A stretch of 64,000 nt of DNA, from NCBI RefSeq assembly GCF_035989885.1, contig NZ_CP108518.1, positions 7,307,001 through 7,371,000 on the forward strand, in the 5' to 3' direction. This stretch comes from Streptomyces sp. NBC_01232. Lineage in GTDB: Bacteria > Actinomycetota > Actinomycetes > Streptomycetales > Streptomycetaceae. The notes under the pieces are model-generated. The model did no database searches. It was not told where the DNA came from and saw only the letters and a program-made list of their open reading frames with translations. Of the stretch, positions 16,313-27,440 are shown piece after piece. The position numbers and the translations under genes are program-made. Positions within the stretch are counted from its first letter, which is position 1. Each line of letters starts with the position of its first letter.

Positions 16313-18059
16313 ACCCCGACACCCCCTCACCCCCGGTCGTGCGGGCGCCGCGTCCGCCGCGCTCGCGCTCGTACTGGCCTCGGCCGCCACCGGAAGTCCC
16401 GTATCGGCCGCCGGGGGTGAGGCCGCCGAGGTGCCGCAGGGCACCGTCGCGTACCGGTCGGTGGCGCAGTTCACCACGGCGGGCAAGCCCCGTGACCTGA
16501 TGCTGCACCCGGAATCGAAGAAGCTGTACGTCGCATCGGAGGACCGGCCCGAGACCGCGGACGTCAACGAGAGCGGGCTGAACGTCCTGGATCCCGCCGA
16601 CGGCAGGCTGCGCAGCACCGTCGGCCAGGCTCCCGGACCCACCGGCACGCTCGGCCGACGGGCGGTGCGGCAGCTCATCGCGCCGCTGCCGGGTGACGGG
16701 GCTGTCTTCTTCTATCCGCTGCGCGGCATCGGCACCGCCAAGGACGGCGACGCCGCCGCGGCCGGGGCGTGGGTGCCGGGTGCGGCCGTCACCCACGCCG
16801 CCGCGGGGCTCACCGCCGGGACGGTGCTGGTCGCGCAGGGCTCCGTGCTGTCGGAGGTGGACATCGCCACCGCGGCCGTCAAGCGCAGCGTCACGCTGGA
16901 GGGCGGCGACGGGTTCGCGGTCGACGCGGCGCGCGGCGCGGTGTGGTTCACGGACATCGGCAACCGCCGCATGTACCGGATCGACGCGGCCGCCTTCAAG
17001 GTCACCGCGACCGTCGAACTTCCGGCCGGTGAGGGGTTCGGCGGGTTCACGGAGGTGGATCCCGGGACCGGCGCGGTGTGGGTCGGGCTCGACTCCTCCG
17101 TGGTCGTCCACGACGCGACGGGCAAGCGGCTGGGCACCCTGCGGGGCGCCGGCACCGACATGCCCCGCGCGGTGAGCTTCGATGCCACCACGCACGAGGC
17201 GTACGTCGTGTGGCAGGACGCGGGGGACACCTCGCAGCCCGGCAGCGACAACGACGGAGCACTCACCGTCCACCGCACCCGGGACCTCCAGGAGGTCGTG
17301 AAACCGGTCGTACTTCCCGGAACGCACGCGCAGTTGGGGAGTGCGGCCGTGGCCGTCGAGCCCGGTGGCGCGACAGTGTTCGTATCGGACCCGGTCGCCG
17401 CGAGGATCACCCGGCTTGAGCGGGCGACGTCCCCGCGCGTGACCAGGAGCCCGGCGGACCGGGCGGTCACGGCCGGGGCGAGGGTCTCGCTGACGGCGGA
17501 GGCCGAGGGGACCCCCCGGCCCGCCGTGGCCTGGCAGGTCAGCACGGACGCGGGGAAGACCTGGCGGGCCGTGGAGGGCGAGACCTCGCCGTCCTACACC
17601 TTCACGGCGGCGCTGTCCGACCACGGCCGCCGCTACCGGGCGGAGTTCAGCAACGACATCGGTGTCGCGCGTACGGCCCCGGCCGCCCTCACCGTCACCA
17701 TCGCCGACAGCACGACGGGCGGAAGCGGCGACGGCGGCGCTGGCGGCGCCGGTACGGCGGGCGCCGGCACCGGGAGCACCGGTGGGTCGGGGGCCACCGG
17801 CTCGACGACCTCGACCGGAAGCGCGGCGGGGGGATCCGACGGCGGATCCCCCGGAATCTCCGGAACCCCCGGCAACGTCGGCGGCGGTTCGGCCGGCGCC
17901 ACGGGCGGCGAAGCCACGGTCGGCGGCGGTACGCACACCGCCGGTGGTGCGCTCGCCTCCACCGGGCTCGCGGTGGCCTCGCTCGCCGGGAGCGCCGTCG
18001 TGCTCACCGCGGCCGGCTGGGTGCTGATGCGCCGGCCGCGGCCGCGTACCGAGGGCTGA
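16308..18059 (+). CDS. LAxTG sortase-anchored cell-surface protein with beta-propeller
   Basis: A 583-residue exported protein. The signal peptide ends near residue 38. Residues of about 45-370 form repeated YncE-like beta-propeller blades (for example KLYVASEDRPE, GFAVDAARGAVWFTDIGN, RAVSFDATTHEAYVV). An Ig-like domain follows (RAVTAGARVSLTAEAEGTPR), then a Gly/Ser/Thr-rich wall-spanning linker, LASTG, a hydrophobic helix and a basic tail RRPRPRTEG. LASTG fits the LAxTG motif used by Streptomyces class E sortases. It is 71 bases after the iron-box-controlled secreted gene, so it is probably iron regulated and could hold that partner or a ligand at the wall. Confidence 0.8.
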   Translation: MTPRHPLTPGRAGAASAALALVLASAATGSPVSAAGGEAAEVPQGTVAYRSVAQFTTAGKPRDLMLHPESKKLYVASEDRPETADVNESGLNVLDPADGRLRSTVGQAPGPTGTLGRRAVRQLIAPLPGDGAVFFYPLRGIGTAKDGDAAAAGAWVPGAAVTHAAAGLTAGTVLVAQGSVLSEVDIATAAVKRSVTLEGGDGFAVDAARGAVWFTDIGNRRMYRIDAAAFKVTATVELPAGEGFGGFTEVDPGTGAVWVGLDSSVVVHDATGKRLGTLRGAGTDMPRAVSFDATTHEAYVVWQDAGDTSQPGSDNDGALTVHRTRDLQEVVKPVVLPGTHAQLGSAAVAVEPGGATVFVSDPVAARITRLERATSPRVTRSPADRAVTAGARVSLTAEAEGTPRPAVAWQVSTDAGKTWRAVEGETSPSYTFTAALSDHGRRYRAEFSNDIGVARTAPAALTVTIADSTTGGSGDGGAGGAGTAGAGTGSTGGSGATGSTTSTGSAAGGSDGGSPGISGTPGNVGGGSAGATGGEATVGGGTHTAGGALASTGLAVASLAGSAVVLTAAGWVLMRRPRPRTEG

Positions 18060-18149
18060 CCCGCACAACCTGCTGCAGGCGGACGGTGGTTCGGCGTGTT
18101 GAATGGGTGTCGCCCGTTCTCTCGACCGGAGACGAAGGAGACAGCGCAC

Positions 18150-18926
18150 ATGATCGTGATCGCCCACCTCAGCGACGTCCATCTCGACGGTGACCGGCGC
18201 GCGGCCGACCGCACCCGCTCCGTCATGGAGTACCTCGACGCACTGCCCCACGACCTGGACGCCGTGCTCGTCAGCGGGGACATAGCCGACCACGGCGAGG
18301 ACGGCGAATACGAGGAGGCCGCCAAGCTGCTGCGCTCGCGCCACCCATTGGTGGTCTGCCCCGGCAACCACGACGAGCGCGCCGCCTTCCGCCGCGGCCT
18401 GCTGGGGGAGCGGTCCCCCGGCGGGGCCGGCGCGACCGGGCCCGTCGACCAGGTGCTGCGCGGCGACGGCTTCGTGCTCGCCGTGTGCGACTCGTCCGTA
18501 CCCGGCGCGCACCACGGCTTCCTGGAGGAGTCCACGCTGGTCTGGCTGGACGGCGTACTGGCCGACACCCCGCCGCAGACCCCGGTCCTGGTCGCCTTCC
18601 ACCATCCGCCGGTCCCGCTGCACACTCCGTACGTGGACGAGATCCGCCAGTTCGGGGAGGAGCGGCTCGCCGCCCTCGTCGAGCGCCACCCGCACCTGAC
18701 GGCCTTCCTGTGCGGGCACGCCCACACCGCCGCGGCCACCACCTTCGCGGGCCGTCCGGTGCTGGTCGCGCCCGGGGTGGTCTCCACGCTCCGGCTGCCG
18801 TGGGAGGCGCCGACCGGGTCCTCCGCACACGTCCACCTCGACGAACCGCCGGCGGTCGCCTTCCACCTGATCGGTGACGACGGCCGGCTGACGACCCACT
18901 ACCGGGTGGTCGTCGACCGCCGGTAG
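18150..18926 (+). CDS. Metallophosphoesterase, CpdA-like phosphodiesterase
   Basis: A 258-residue enzyme from ATG 18150 (GAAGGAG upstream). The five metal-binding blocks of calcineurin-like phosphoesterases are present in order: DVH near residue 9, GDIADHG, GNHDE, HHPP and GHAHT. This matches the class III cyclic nucleotide phosphodiesterase group. It would hydrolyse cAMP or another phosphodiester in the cytoplasm with a di-metal centre. Its last 28 bases overlap the end of the convergent DUF2087 gene. No regulatory partner is visible. Confidence 0.8.
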   Translation: MIVIAHLSDVHLDGDRRAADRTRSVMEYLDALPHDLDAVLVSGDIADHGEDGEYEEAAKLLRSRHPLVVCPGNHDERAAFRRGLLGERSPGGAGATGPVDQVLRGDGFVLAVCDSSVPGAHHGFLEESTLVWLDGVLADTPPQTPVLVAFHHPPVPLHTPYVDEIRQFGEERLAALVERHPHLTAFLCGHAHTAAATTFAGRPVLVAPGVVSTLRLPWEAPTGSSAHVHLDEPPAVAFHLIGDDGRLTTHYRVVVDRR

Positions 18927-19216
18927 ATACGGCCGTCGCGGGTCCGCGTGAGCAGGCCCGAGGTGATGAGGTAACGCCGCAGCGCCGAGCAGTCCTCGTG
19001 CACCGTGCGCAGCGCTTCGTTCACCTCGGGCTCCGTGTAGTCGCGGTCCACCGCGAAGAGGGTCTCGGCGAGGTGGACGAGCAACTGCTCGCGCCGGGCG
19101 GTCCTGCGAGGGATCGCGAGGAGGCGGCCGCCGGAGAAGAGGCCGGCCACGTCCCGCTCCGTTGGGCGCGGGGCAGGGGACTGCGGGAGCTGGTGGTGAT
19201 CCGTGCTGTGAGACAT
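18899..19216 (-). CDS. DUF2087 domain protein, probable DNA-binding
   Basis: A 105-residue protein from ATG 19216; a longer frame to 19285 adds a segment without family features. Sequence blocks FSGGRLLAIPRRTARREQLL and YTEPEVNEALRTVHEDCSALRRYLI are typical of DUF2087, a small winged-helix-like domain found alone or attached to ArsR regulators. The C-terminus overlaps the convergent phosphodiesterase by 28 bases. No clear ribosome binding site, so the start is uncertain. Role unknown, likely transcriptional. Confidence 0.7.
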   Translation of the reverse strand: MSHSTDHHQLPQSPAPRPTERDVAGLFSGGRLLAIPRRTARREQLLVHLAETLFAVDRDYTEPEVNEALRTVHEDCSALRRYLITSGLLTRTRDGRIYRRSTTTR

Positions 19217-19381
19217 GCTCGTGAGCTTTGTCCGTCCGCTCCGGACGGGCAACGCATTTTCGCCCCGGCAGGAAATGACGGTCACTCATCTCGCCGAGTG
19301 GTGGTCGCGCCGGTCCTCTCCCGGGTCCGCCGGGTCCCTGACATCTCGGGGACCCGGCGGACCGGGGACTGATCGGGCGGG

Positions 19382-21089
<1,708 letters not shown>

Positions 21090-21137
21090 GAGAACGTCCC
21101 TTATTTCGGCTGTGCACCGTTGTTACCGACGAGTTGA

Positions 21138-21166
21138 ATGTAAGAGTGCCAATGGGCGTTGGCAAG
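21138..21166 (-). promoter_or_regulatory. Candidate promoter and dyad upstream of the DUF6230 operon
   Basis: On the minus strand TTGCCA (21166-21161) and TACATT (21143-21138) are separated by 17 bases, a fair housekeeping-sigma match, 49 bases before the DUF6230 ATG. The -35 is part of an inverted repeat TGCCAA-6-TTGGCA (21148-21165), a possible operator, perhaps for the adjoining MerR regulator. Confidence 0.4.
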
Positions 21167-21196
21167 GTTGTGCGAGCGCACCCTTTGAGCCGACTC

Positions 21197-21985
21197 CTAC
21201 TGCTCCGTACGCAGGAGTTCGGCGACCTCCGCGTCCACCCGCCGGGCCATCGCCCGCGCGAACTCCGAGGTCACCACCTCGCCGGCCACCGGCCTCAGGG
21301 CCGCCACCGCCGCCGTGATGTGCTGCAGCTGCGTGGCCGAAAGCCGTTCGAGACCCTCCAGGCCTTCCACGTCGATCACATGGCGCCGGAACAGCCCCAC
21401 GAACCGGTCCGCCACCGCAGCCGCCTGCGCCTGTACGAACTCCCCGGCGTCCAGGATCTCCGCGAGCGGCACCCCCTGCCGCACCAGCGTCAGCGTCGCC
21501 TCCAGCAGCCGGCGGTTCGGGTAGGTGACCAGATCTCCGTCGACCGTCACATAGCCGAGCTCGGCCGCGCGCCGCGTGTCTGCGGCCGTCGCCGTCGGGC
21601 CGAACAGCTTCCGCAGCTGGGTCCGGGTCATGGTCACCGGCTCCTCCTGCAGCCAGTCACGGGTCATCTCCCGTTCCAGGCCCAGGAGTTGGGACAGGCC
21701 GCCGCCCTCCTCCCACGCCTGCAGCAGCTCGGCGATGCCGTTGACCGTGTAGCCGCGCCCCAGCAGATCGCTGATCAGGCGCAGCCGGGTCAGGTGATCG
21801 TCGGAGTACCAGGCGATGCGGCCCTCCCGGCGGGGCGGCGGCAGCAGCCCGCGCTCCTGGTAGTAGCGCAGGTTGCGCACCTTGACGCCGGCCGCCCGGG
21901 CCACGTCCTCCCGGCGGTAGCGCCCGCCACCGCCGCCCGTGCCGCCGCTCCTGCCACCGTTCCCGTTCTCCACCTGGCTGCTCAC
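21197..21985 (-). CDS. MerR-family transcriptional regulator
   Basis: A 262-residue regulator from GTG 21985. After a Gly-rich tail, the MerR winged helix-turn-helix reads YRREDVARAAGVKVRNLRYY, then ERGLLPPPRREGRIAWYSDD. A long effector domain follows without a Cys-rich metal site, so the inducer is probably an organic compound. It sits 28 bases after rlmG in the same direction and 107 bases before the DUF6230 operon, which it may regulate. Confidence 0.85.
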   Translation of the reverse strand: MSSQVENGNGGRSGGTGGGGGRYRREDVARAAGVKVRNLRYYQERGLLPPPRREGRIAWYSDDHLTRLRLISDLLGRGYTVNGIAELLQAWEEGGGLSQLLGLEREMTRDWLQEEPVTMTRTQLRKLFGPTATAADTRRAAELGYVTVDGDLVTYPNRRLLEATLTLVRQGVPLAEILDAGEFVQAQAAAVADRFVGLFRRHVIDVEGLEGLERLSATQLQHITAAVAALRPVAGEVVTSEFARAMARRVDAEVAELLRTEQ

Positions 21986-22013
21986 GCGCCAGAGTGTAGG
22001 ACGTACCGGCTGG

Positions 22014-23216
22014 TCACATGGGCCGCGGACGATCCTGCTTGACCGCCCGCAGGACCACGAACTTCGGCTCGCTCGCGACGACTTCGCTGTTGCCGAAGAG
22101 CCGGCGCAGATGGGTGTGGTAGCCCATGTGCCGGTTGGCGACGATCCACAGCTCGCCGCCCGGACGCAGCACCTTGCGCGACTGCGCGAACATCCGCAGG
22201 GCCGTCGCGTCCGTGGTGGCCTGGTGGGAGTGGAAGGGCGGGTTGCTCAGCACCAGGTCCACGGAGGCGGGAGAGAGCATCGCGACCCCGTCGCCGACGT
22301 GGAACTCGGCGGTGCGCCGGCCCTCGCGGACGTTCGCCCTGTACGTCTCCCGCGCCGAGGCGAGCGCCTGGTAGGACTCGTCGGTGAACACGACCTCGGC
22401 GTCCGGGTCGTGGACCTGGACGGCCGTGCCGACGATGCCGTTGCCGCAGCCGAGGTCCACGACCCGGGCCCCGTCGGTGTTGGTCGGCAGGTTCTGCAGG
22501 AAGAAGCGGGTGCCGACGTCGAGCCGGTCGGCGCAGAAGATCCCGGCGTGGTTGACGACGGACAGGCCGGAGGCCGAGCCGGCGTCCTCGTCCACCGTGT
22601 ACGTCAGCGGCCACGGCCCGGCGGACGTGGGGCGGGTCGCCCCGGGGGTGCCCGGCGTGCAGAAGATCAGCCGGGCCTTCTTCTCCGCGAGCGAGGTCTT
22701 CGTGGGGCCGAGGATCTTCTCGAAGAGGCGCAGCGTGGAGGTGTGGATCTCCTTGACCATGCCCGTGCCGACCACGACCGTGCCCGCGTGCACGTGCGGG
22801 GCCAGCCGGTACAGCTGGTCCTCCAGCAGCGCCAGGCTCTTGGGCACGCGCACCAGCAGGACGTCGATCCGCTCGGGCGGCGGGTCCTGCGTGGTCAGCA
22901 GCGTGACCGTCGCCTTGGACGTCCCGATACCGGCCCGGTCCAGGTTCGCCGCGGTGGCGGCCCGGGTCAGCGCGGAGTCGGTGATCTGCGTCGGACGGTA
23001 CGCGGCGAGCGCCGTCGTCAGCGTCCCCCAGCGGTCCCCGAGCACCGTGATCTGCCCGGCGGAGGCCAGGTCCACGGGGCCGCGCTCCCCGGTACCGGAG
23101 TCGAGGTGGCGCAGCAGGTACTCGTCGGCGGCGTCCCAGGCCCGGAGCCGGTCGCGCGGGTCCTCGGGGAAACGGGTGAGCTCGTAGGAGCCGAAGGGTG
23201 TGGTCAGACGGTTCAT
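22014..23216 (-). CDS. rlmG: Class I SAM methyltransferase, RlmG/RsmC-like (rRNA guanine-N2)
   Basis: A 400-residue protein with the duplicated architecture of RlmG/RsmC: a degenerate N-terminal methyltransferase-like half, then a catalytic half with the SAM motif VVDLGCGNGIVGT (near residue 248) and the N2-guanine signature LVLSNPPFHS. These enzymes methylate guanine N2 in ribosomal RNA. ATG 23216. It appears to be a stand-alone housekeeping gene followed by MerR. Which rRNA base is modified cannot be told here. Confidence 0.8.
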   Translation of the reverse strand: MNRLTTPFGSYELTRFPEDPRDRLRAWDAADEYLLRHLDSGTGERGPVDLASAGQITVLGDRWGTLTTALAAYRPTQITDSALTRAATAANLDRAGIGTSKATVTLLTTQDPPPERIDVLLVRVPKSLALLEDQLYRLAPHVHAGTVVVGTGMVKEIHTSTLRLFEKILGPTKTSLAEKKARLIFCTPGTPGATRPTSAGPWPLTYTVDEDAGSASGLSVVNHAGIFCADRLDVGTRFFLQNLPTNTDGARVVDLGCGNGIVGTAVQVHDPDAEVVFTDESYQALASARETYRANVREGRRTAEFHVGDGVAMLSPASVDLVLSNPPFHSHQATTDATALRMFAQSRKVLRPGGELWIVANRHMGYHTHLRRLFGNSEVVASEPKFVVLRAVKQDRPRPM

Positions 23217-23277
23217 ATGGGCCCCAGGCTATCCGAGCCGGAGGCCCGACCCCGCATGCGCGGGGCCGGGTGGCGAG

Positions 23278-23628
23278 CTACTCGGGGAACTCGCCCGCCA
23301 TGGCCGCCGCCATCCGCAGGTGGGGACGGGCCTCGGTGGCCCGGCCCAGGCGCTCCAGGGTGCGGCCGAGCATCAGCTGCGCGTAGTCCTCGACCGGCCA
23401 GCGCTCCAGTACGGCGCGGAGCTCGTGCTCGGCGCGGGAGAGCTGGGCGGAGTGGTAGTAGGCGCGGGCCAGCAGCAGCCGCGGCGCCAGCTGCTCGGGG
23501 GCTTCGCCCGCCAGGGTCTGCAGGATGCGGGCGGCCGTCGCGTACTCCTTCGCGTCGAAGAAGAGCTGGGCGCGCGCCCAGCGCTCGGCCGCCGTCCCGT
23601 GCTCGAGGTACGTCGTCGGCGCGTTCAT
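23278..23628 (-). CDS. Tetratricopeptide repeat protein
   Basis: A 116-residue protein from ATG 23628 (GGAAGGGAAG upstream). It contains about three TPR helices pairs, for example WARAQLFFDAKEYATAARIL, APRLLLARAYYHSAQLSRAE and YAQLMLGRTLERLGRATEA. It is all-helical and cytoplasmic, with no enzymatic domain, so it is probably a small scaffold. It diverges from the pirin gene across 105 bases. Confidence 0.8.
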   Translation of the reverse strand: MNAPTTYLEHGTAAERWARAQLFFDAKEYATAARILQTLAGEAPEQLAPRLLLARAYYHSAQLSRAEHELRAVLERWPVEDYAQLMLGRTLERLGRATEARPHLRMAAAMAGEFPE

Positions 23629-23733
23629 CGCTTCCCTTCCGCCGTTCAGGTGATCCGTCCGCTGCCTCCAACACGCCCCGGCGGTCGAACATTCCGCTCT
23701 CCGCCGCCACCGCCGCGGGGCTAGGTTGTCTGC

Positions 23734-24699
23734 ATGAGCAATCTCGATCGCCAGCCCGCTCTCTCCGCCTGCGGCGGCCGCGGCTTCGTCGTGGCCGAAC
23801 CGGTGCGCGAACTCCTCAGCCCGCGCACGGTCAAGCTCGGTGAGTCCACCGAGGTCCGCCGACTCCTGCCGAACCTGGGCCGCCGCATGGTGGGTGCCTG
23901 GTGCTTCGTGGACCACTACGGCCCGGACGACATCGCCGACGAGCCCGGCATGCAGGTCGCGCCGCATCCGCACTCCGGGCTCCAGACGGTGAGCTGGCTG
24001 CACGAGGGCGAGGTGCTGCACCGCGACAGCGTCGGCAGCCTCGAGACGATCCGGCCCCGGGAGCTGGGCCTGATGACCTCCGGCCGCGGCATCAGCCACT
24101 CGGAGGAGAGCCCGCGCCCGCACGCCCGTTTCCTGCACGGCGCCCAGCTGTGGGTGGCCCTGCCGGACGCCCACCGCAACGTGGAGCCGCACTTCCAGCA
24201 CCACGCCGACCTGCCGACGGTCACGGCCCCTGGCCTGACGGCGACGGTCATCCTGGGCACCCTGGACACGGCGACCTCGCCGGGCACGGCGTACACCCCG
24301 ATCGTGGGCGCGGACCTGACCCTGACGTCGGGCACGGAAACCCGCCTCCCGCTGGACCCGGACTTCGAGTACGCGGTCCTGTCGATGTCGGGCGAGGCCC
24401 ACGTGGACGGCGTCCCGGTCCTCCCGGGCTCGATGCTCTACCTGGGCTGCGGCCGCACGGAACTCCCCCTGCGGGCGACCTCGGACGCGAGCCTGATGCT
24501 CCTGGGCGGCGAGCCGTTCGAGGAGGAGATCGTGATGTTCTGGAACTGGATCGGACGGTCCCAAGAGGATATCGCAGGCTTCCGTGAAGACTGGATGAAT
24601 GGGACCCGCTACGGCGAGGTCAAGGGCTATGATGGTCCTCCGATTCCTGCCCCCGACCTGCCCCCAACTCGCTTGAAGCCTAGGGGCAGAACACGCTGA
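23734..24699 (+). CDS. Pirin family protein
   Basis: A 321-residue bicupin. Metal ligands of pirins are present in the N-terminal cupin: WCFVDHYGP, VAPHPHSGLQTVSW and GRGISHSEES. Pirins bind Fe(II); some bacterial members act as quercetinases, others are regulatory. The C-terminal cupin ends with NGTRYGEVKGYDGPPIPAP. Lone gene. It is the last ordinary gene before the gene-free zone that borders the biosynthetic cluster. Confidence 0.85.
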   Translation: MSNLDRQPALSACGGRGFVVAEPVRELLSPRTVKLGESTEVRRLLPNLGRRMVGAWCFVDHYGPDDIADEPGMQVAPHPHSGLQTVSWLHEGEVLHRDSVGSLETIRPRELGLMTSGRGISHSEESPRPHARFLHGAQLWVALPDAHRNVEPHFQHHADLPTVTAPGLTATVILGTLDTATSPGTAYTPIVGADLTLTSGTETRLPLDPDFEYAVLSMSGEAHVDGVPVLPGSMLYLGCGRTELPLRATSDASLMLLGGEPFEEEIVMFWNWIGRSQEDIAGFREDWMNGTRYGEVKGYDGPPIPAPDLPPTRLKPRGRTR

Positions 24700-25197
24700 G
24701 CTGCGTTGATTCCCGCAAGCGCACACTCGGCAGGAGGCGGCACTCTCCGCTCCGCTTCTGGTGGTCTGGTACCAGTCAACTCGATCTCTGGAGCCATATT
24801 TTGATCTTGATGTCATGTCTCATATGGATCAAGGTGCGGTCAGGTCCAGTCGGACGAATGCTGACCCTTTGCTGACTCTACTGACGAGTAGTTAGATTCG
24901 TCCGTGGCGGACATGCCAGGGTGGCCGCCTACCCGAGATTCGGGCCGTGGGGACGTCTCGGTTCGCTGGGGGCTCCGGCGTCCGCGTGTCGGGCGGCGCC
25001 TCGTTCGGACGAGGTCCCGTAGCCGTTCCCAGGTGGTCCGCCGGCTGTGCCGTTGTGTGAACTCAACAAACTACTTCGGCCACGCTCCGGCGGATGAACA
25101 GGGGACGGGTCCCCGGTATCGGGCGACGTGGTGAATCTCTGCATCGCCTGACGCGCCTTGGGGGTCAGCGCTTCAAGAGCTCGTTAGGCGACTGCGA
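24700..25197. other. Gene-free border zone left of the biosynthetic cluster
   Basis: About 500 bases without a credible gene. Its middle (24,760-24,900) is less GC-rich than its surroundings and contains several TTGACT/CTGACT-like words. I see no tRNA, integrase or terminal repeat that would mark an integration site. It separates the pirin gene from the frame-broken MurB relic. Confidence 0.5.
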
Positions 25198-25965
25198 TCA
25201 GGCGGTGGTGGGTTGAGGCCGGCGCAGTTCGGTCTGGCCGAAGAGCAGCGCGTAACCGTCCGGGAGCTGGTGGAGGGTGCGGGCGAGGAGGTCGGGTCCG
25301 GCGAGGCGGGTGACGACGGCGAGTACGGCGCCGGTGTCCCAGCGGGCGATGGCCGGGCTCACGCCGGTTCGTGCGGCCAGGTCTTTGACGAAGCCCCAGC
25401 CGGTGAGTTGTTCGGTGTCGGGGATCTGGGCGGCCAGGGCCAGGGCCGCCTCGACGGGCAGGCACTGTGCGAGGTCGACGCGTCCGTCGCCGGTGAGGGC
25501 GAGGATTGCCCACCGGCCCGGCTCCGTCCTGAAGGCGGAGGACCGGTAGCTGAAGCGGCCGGCGGCTGCGTCGAGCCGTACCGTCTGCCTCCGCTCCCAG
25601 TCCCAGGCCGTCACCGAGGTGAGGCAGTCGGCGATCTGTTGGCCGTAGGCGCCGACGTTCTGCAGACACGCCCGTCGTGCCGGGGATCCCGCCGTGGTAC
25701 TTGACCCTGGACAGGCCCTCCGCGACCGCGTATGCCACGAAGGAGGCCAGTGGATCCCCGGCCCTGCACGGTGACCTCCACCCGGCCCCCGCCGACGTCG
25801 CGGGCGGCGAAGCCCCGGGTCGCCATGCGAATCACGGGCCCGCGGTATCCCTCGTCGTCCGTGAGGGTGTTGCTGCCGCCACTCAGGACGAACGGCCGGA
25901 CCCGCGTTCCCAGCGGCCCGTGCCTGTGGATCCGCGACAGAGTCAAACGGAGAGATCGCGGTGCT
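25198..25965 (-). pseudogene. MurB-like gene, truncated and frame-broken
   Basis: Three minus-strand frames each carry one consecutive piece of a UDP-N-acetylenolpyruvoylglucosamine reductase: first VLSGGSNTLTDDEGYRGPVI (about 25,905-25,850), then YAVAEGLSRVKYHGGIPGTTG (about 25,735-25,675), then QNVGAYGQQIADC through RFSYRSSAFR to the C-terminus at 25198. Two shifts, near 25,750 and 25,670, are needed. The N-terminal substrate/FAD domain start is also missing or unrecognisable. Normal MurB reduces the enolpyruvyl group in peptidoglycan precursor synthesis. This copy cannot make an intact enzyme unless the shifts are sequencing errors. Confidence 0.75.
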
Positions 25966-25985
25966 TCCGGCACGGAGCCGCGTGG

Positions 25986-27269
25986 TTACGTGAGTTCCTC
26001 GCCTTCGCCGCGTCCGGGCAGGCGTGTCGCAGGCGACTCGGACGGCGTGGGCGGGGCGGGCGTGGGGGTGGAGCGGGCGGTGCCGAGCAGGAGCAGCGCG
26101 GCGCCGAGGGCGGCCACCGGGGTCACCAGCACGAATGCAGCCGCTCCCAGCGCGTCCGCGATGACGGCTCCGCCCGCCGCGCCGAGGGCGAAGCCGACCG
26201 TCGTACAACTGGTGGCCCAGCCCTGGGTCTCGTGCTCGTTGCCGGCCGGCCCCGTCGTGCCGACGACCGTGTACAGGCGTGCGAAGGCTGAGCCGATCGT
26301 CACACCGGTGAGCGGACAGACGATCAGCACCAGGACTGGGCCGACCGTCATCGCGAAGGCGAGCAGCAGAGTGCCCGCGGCGAACACGCCCACCAGGGCG
26401 GGAGGCATCCAACGGTGCGAGGTGGAGTGCGTGCCGAGGATGAGGGCTCCCACGATGCTGCCCAGCGAGAGGGCGGCGAGGAACCAGCCGCTGTAGCCGA
26501 CGGCATCGTTCTGCTGGGCATAGAGCGGCAGCACCACTTCGACCGCGGACAGCGCTCCGCCGAACAGGAACAGGGCGGCCAGTACCCGCAGGAGCGGTCT
26601 GGACCGCAGTGGCCCCCGCCAGTCCCTCGCCGTCGGAGTCGGCGTGCGAGGGATCTCGCGCACGGTGCACATCAGAACGACCGCTACGGCCATCAACACG
26701 CTGGACACAACGAACGGTGCGACAGGCGAGGCGCTGGTGGACAGCCAGGTCGCCAGGACGGGCCCGGCGATGAGGGTGACGTCGATGAGCGCGGATTCCA
26801 GGGAGTTCGCCGAGGCGCGCGCCCATTCGCCCGCCGCCGCGACCCAGTAGCCGCGGATCAGGATGCTCACCGGCGGAAAGCACAGACCGAGCAGGGCCAC
26901 CGAGGCCATCACCACCCACAGGGGGAGCCGGTGCGCCGCGGACGCCATCAGGCCGGCCGTGGCCGTGAGATAGCCGATCAGGAAGAGGGTGACCACCACG
27001 GGTACCCGGTGGCGGTCGGCGAGCCGGCCGCGCAACGGGCTGCTCGCCGCGTTCGCCACCACCATGATGCTGACGGCCAGGCCGGCGGCGGCGTAGGAGT
27101 AGCGGGGCGCGAGCAGGAGCAGTGCGCTGACGGCGAGCATGTTGTACTGCAGTTTCGACGCCACGCTCGCGGCCGCCAGGCGCCCGCCGCCGGGAGCAGT
27201 CAGAAGCATCCGGTACGTGCCGAGCAGCCCCGGTGCAGGACGGCCGGTGGGAGTCTTGGTCGTGCTCAC
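25986..27269 (-). CDS. MFS transporter, probable exporter of the cluster product
   Basis: A 427-residue transporter with about twelve hydrophobic helices, from GTG 27269 (AGGGGAG upstream). The MFS loop signature reads RGRLADRHRVPVVV. The sequence is Ala/Leu/Val-rich with a Pro/Thr-rich cytoplasmic C-tail. It lies at the distal end of the minus-strand biosynthetic operon, 374 bases after the ATP-grasp ligase. In the tabtoxin system the exporter (TblR) is also an MFS protein; export or self-protection here is inferred from position. Confidence 0.85.
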   Translation of the reverse strand: MSTTKTPTGRPAPGLLGTYRMLLTAPGGGRLAAASVASKLQYNMLAVSALLLLAPRYSYAAAGLAVSIMVVANAASSPLRGRLADRHRVPVVVTLFLIGYLTATAGLMASAAHRLPLWVVMASVALLGLCFPPVSILIRGYWVAAAGEWARASANSLESALIDVTLIAGPVLATWLSTSASPVAPFVVSSVLMAVAVVLMCTVREIPRTPTPTARDWRGPLRSRPLLRVLAALFLFGGALSAVEVVLPLYAQQNDAVGYSGWFLAALSLGSIVGALILGTHSTSHRWMPPALVGVFAAGTLLLAFAMTVGPVLVLIVCPLTGVTIGSAFARLYTVVGTTGPAGNEHETQGWATSCTTVGFALGAAGGAVIADALGAAAFVLVTPVAALGAALLLLGTARSTPTPAPPTPSESPATRLPGRGEGEELT

Positions 27270-27440
27270 GCGGTCATCGCTCCCCTGCGGAGCAACGGGT
27301 GGAAGTGGGCCGGATGTCTGTCCGCATCCCGGCGATGCGGTCCGGGCAGCGGGCGGGACTGCCCCCTGGATTGTCGGTGTGGTGCACGGTTTCCTCTCTG
27401 GGGCCTTCGTCTCTGGGCGCGGCGAGCAGGCTCTCCACCT

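Noticed and set aside
24904..25134. A 76-codon plus-strand frame in the gene-free border
   Set aside because: Arg/Ser-rich, no ribosome binding site and no family resemblance.
24700..25200. Integration site of a mobile island
   Set aside because: No tRNA 3-prime end, integrase, transposase or terminal repeat was found at either side of the cluster.
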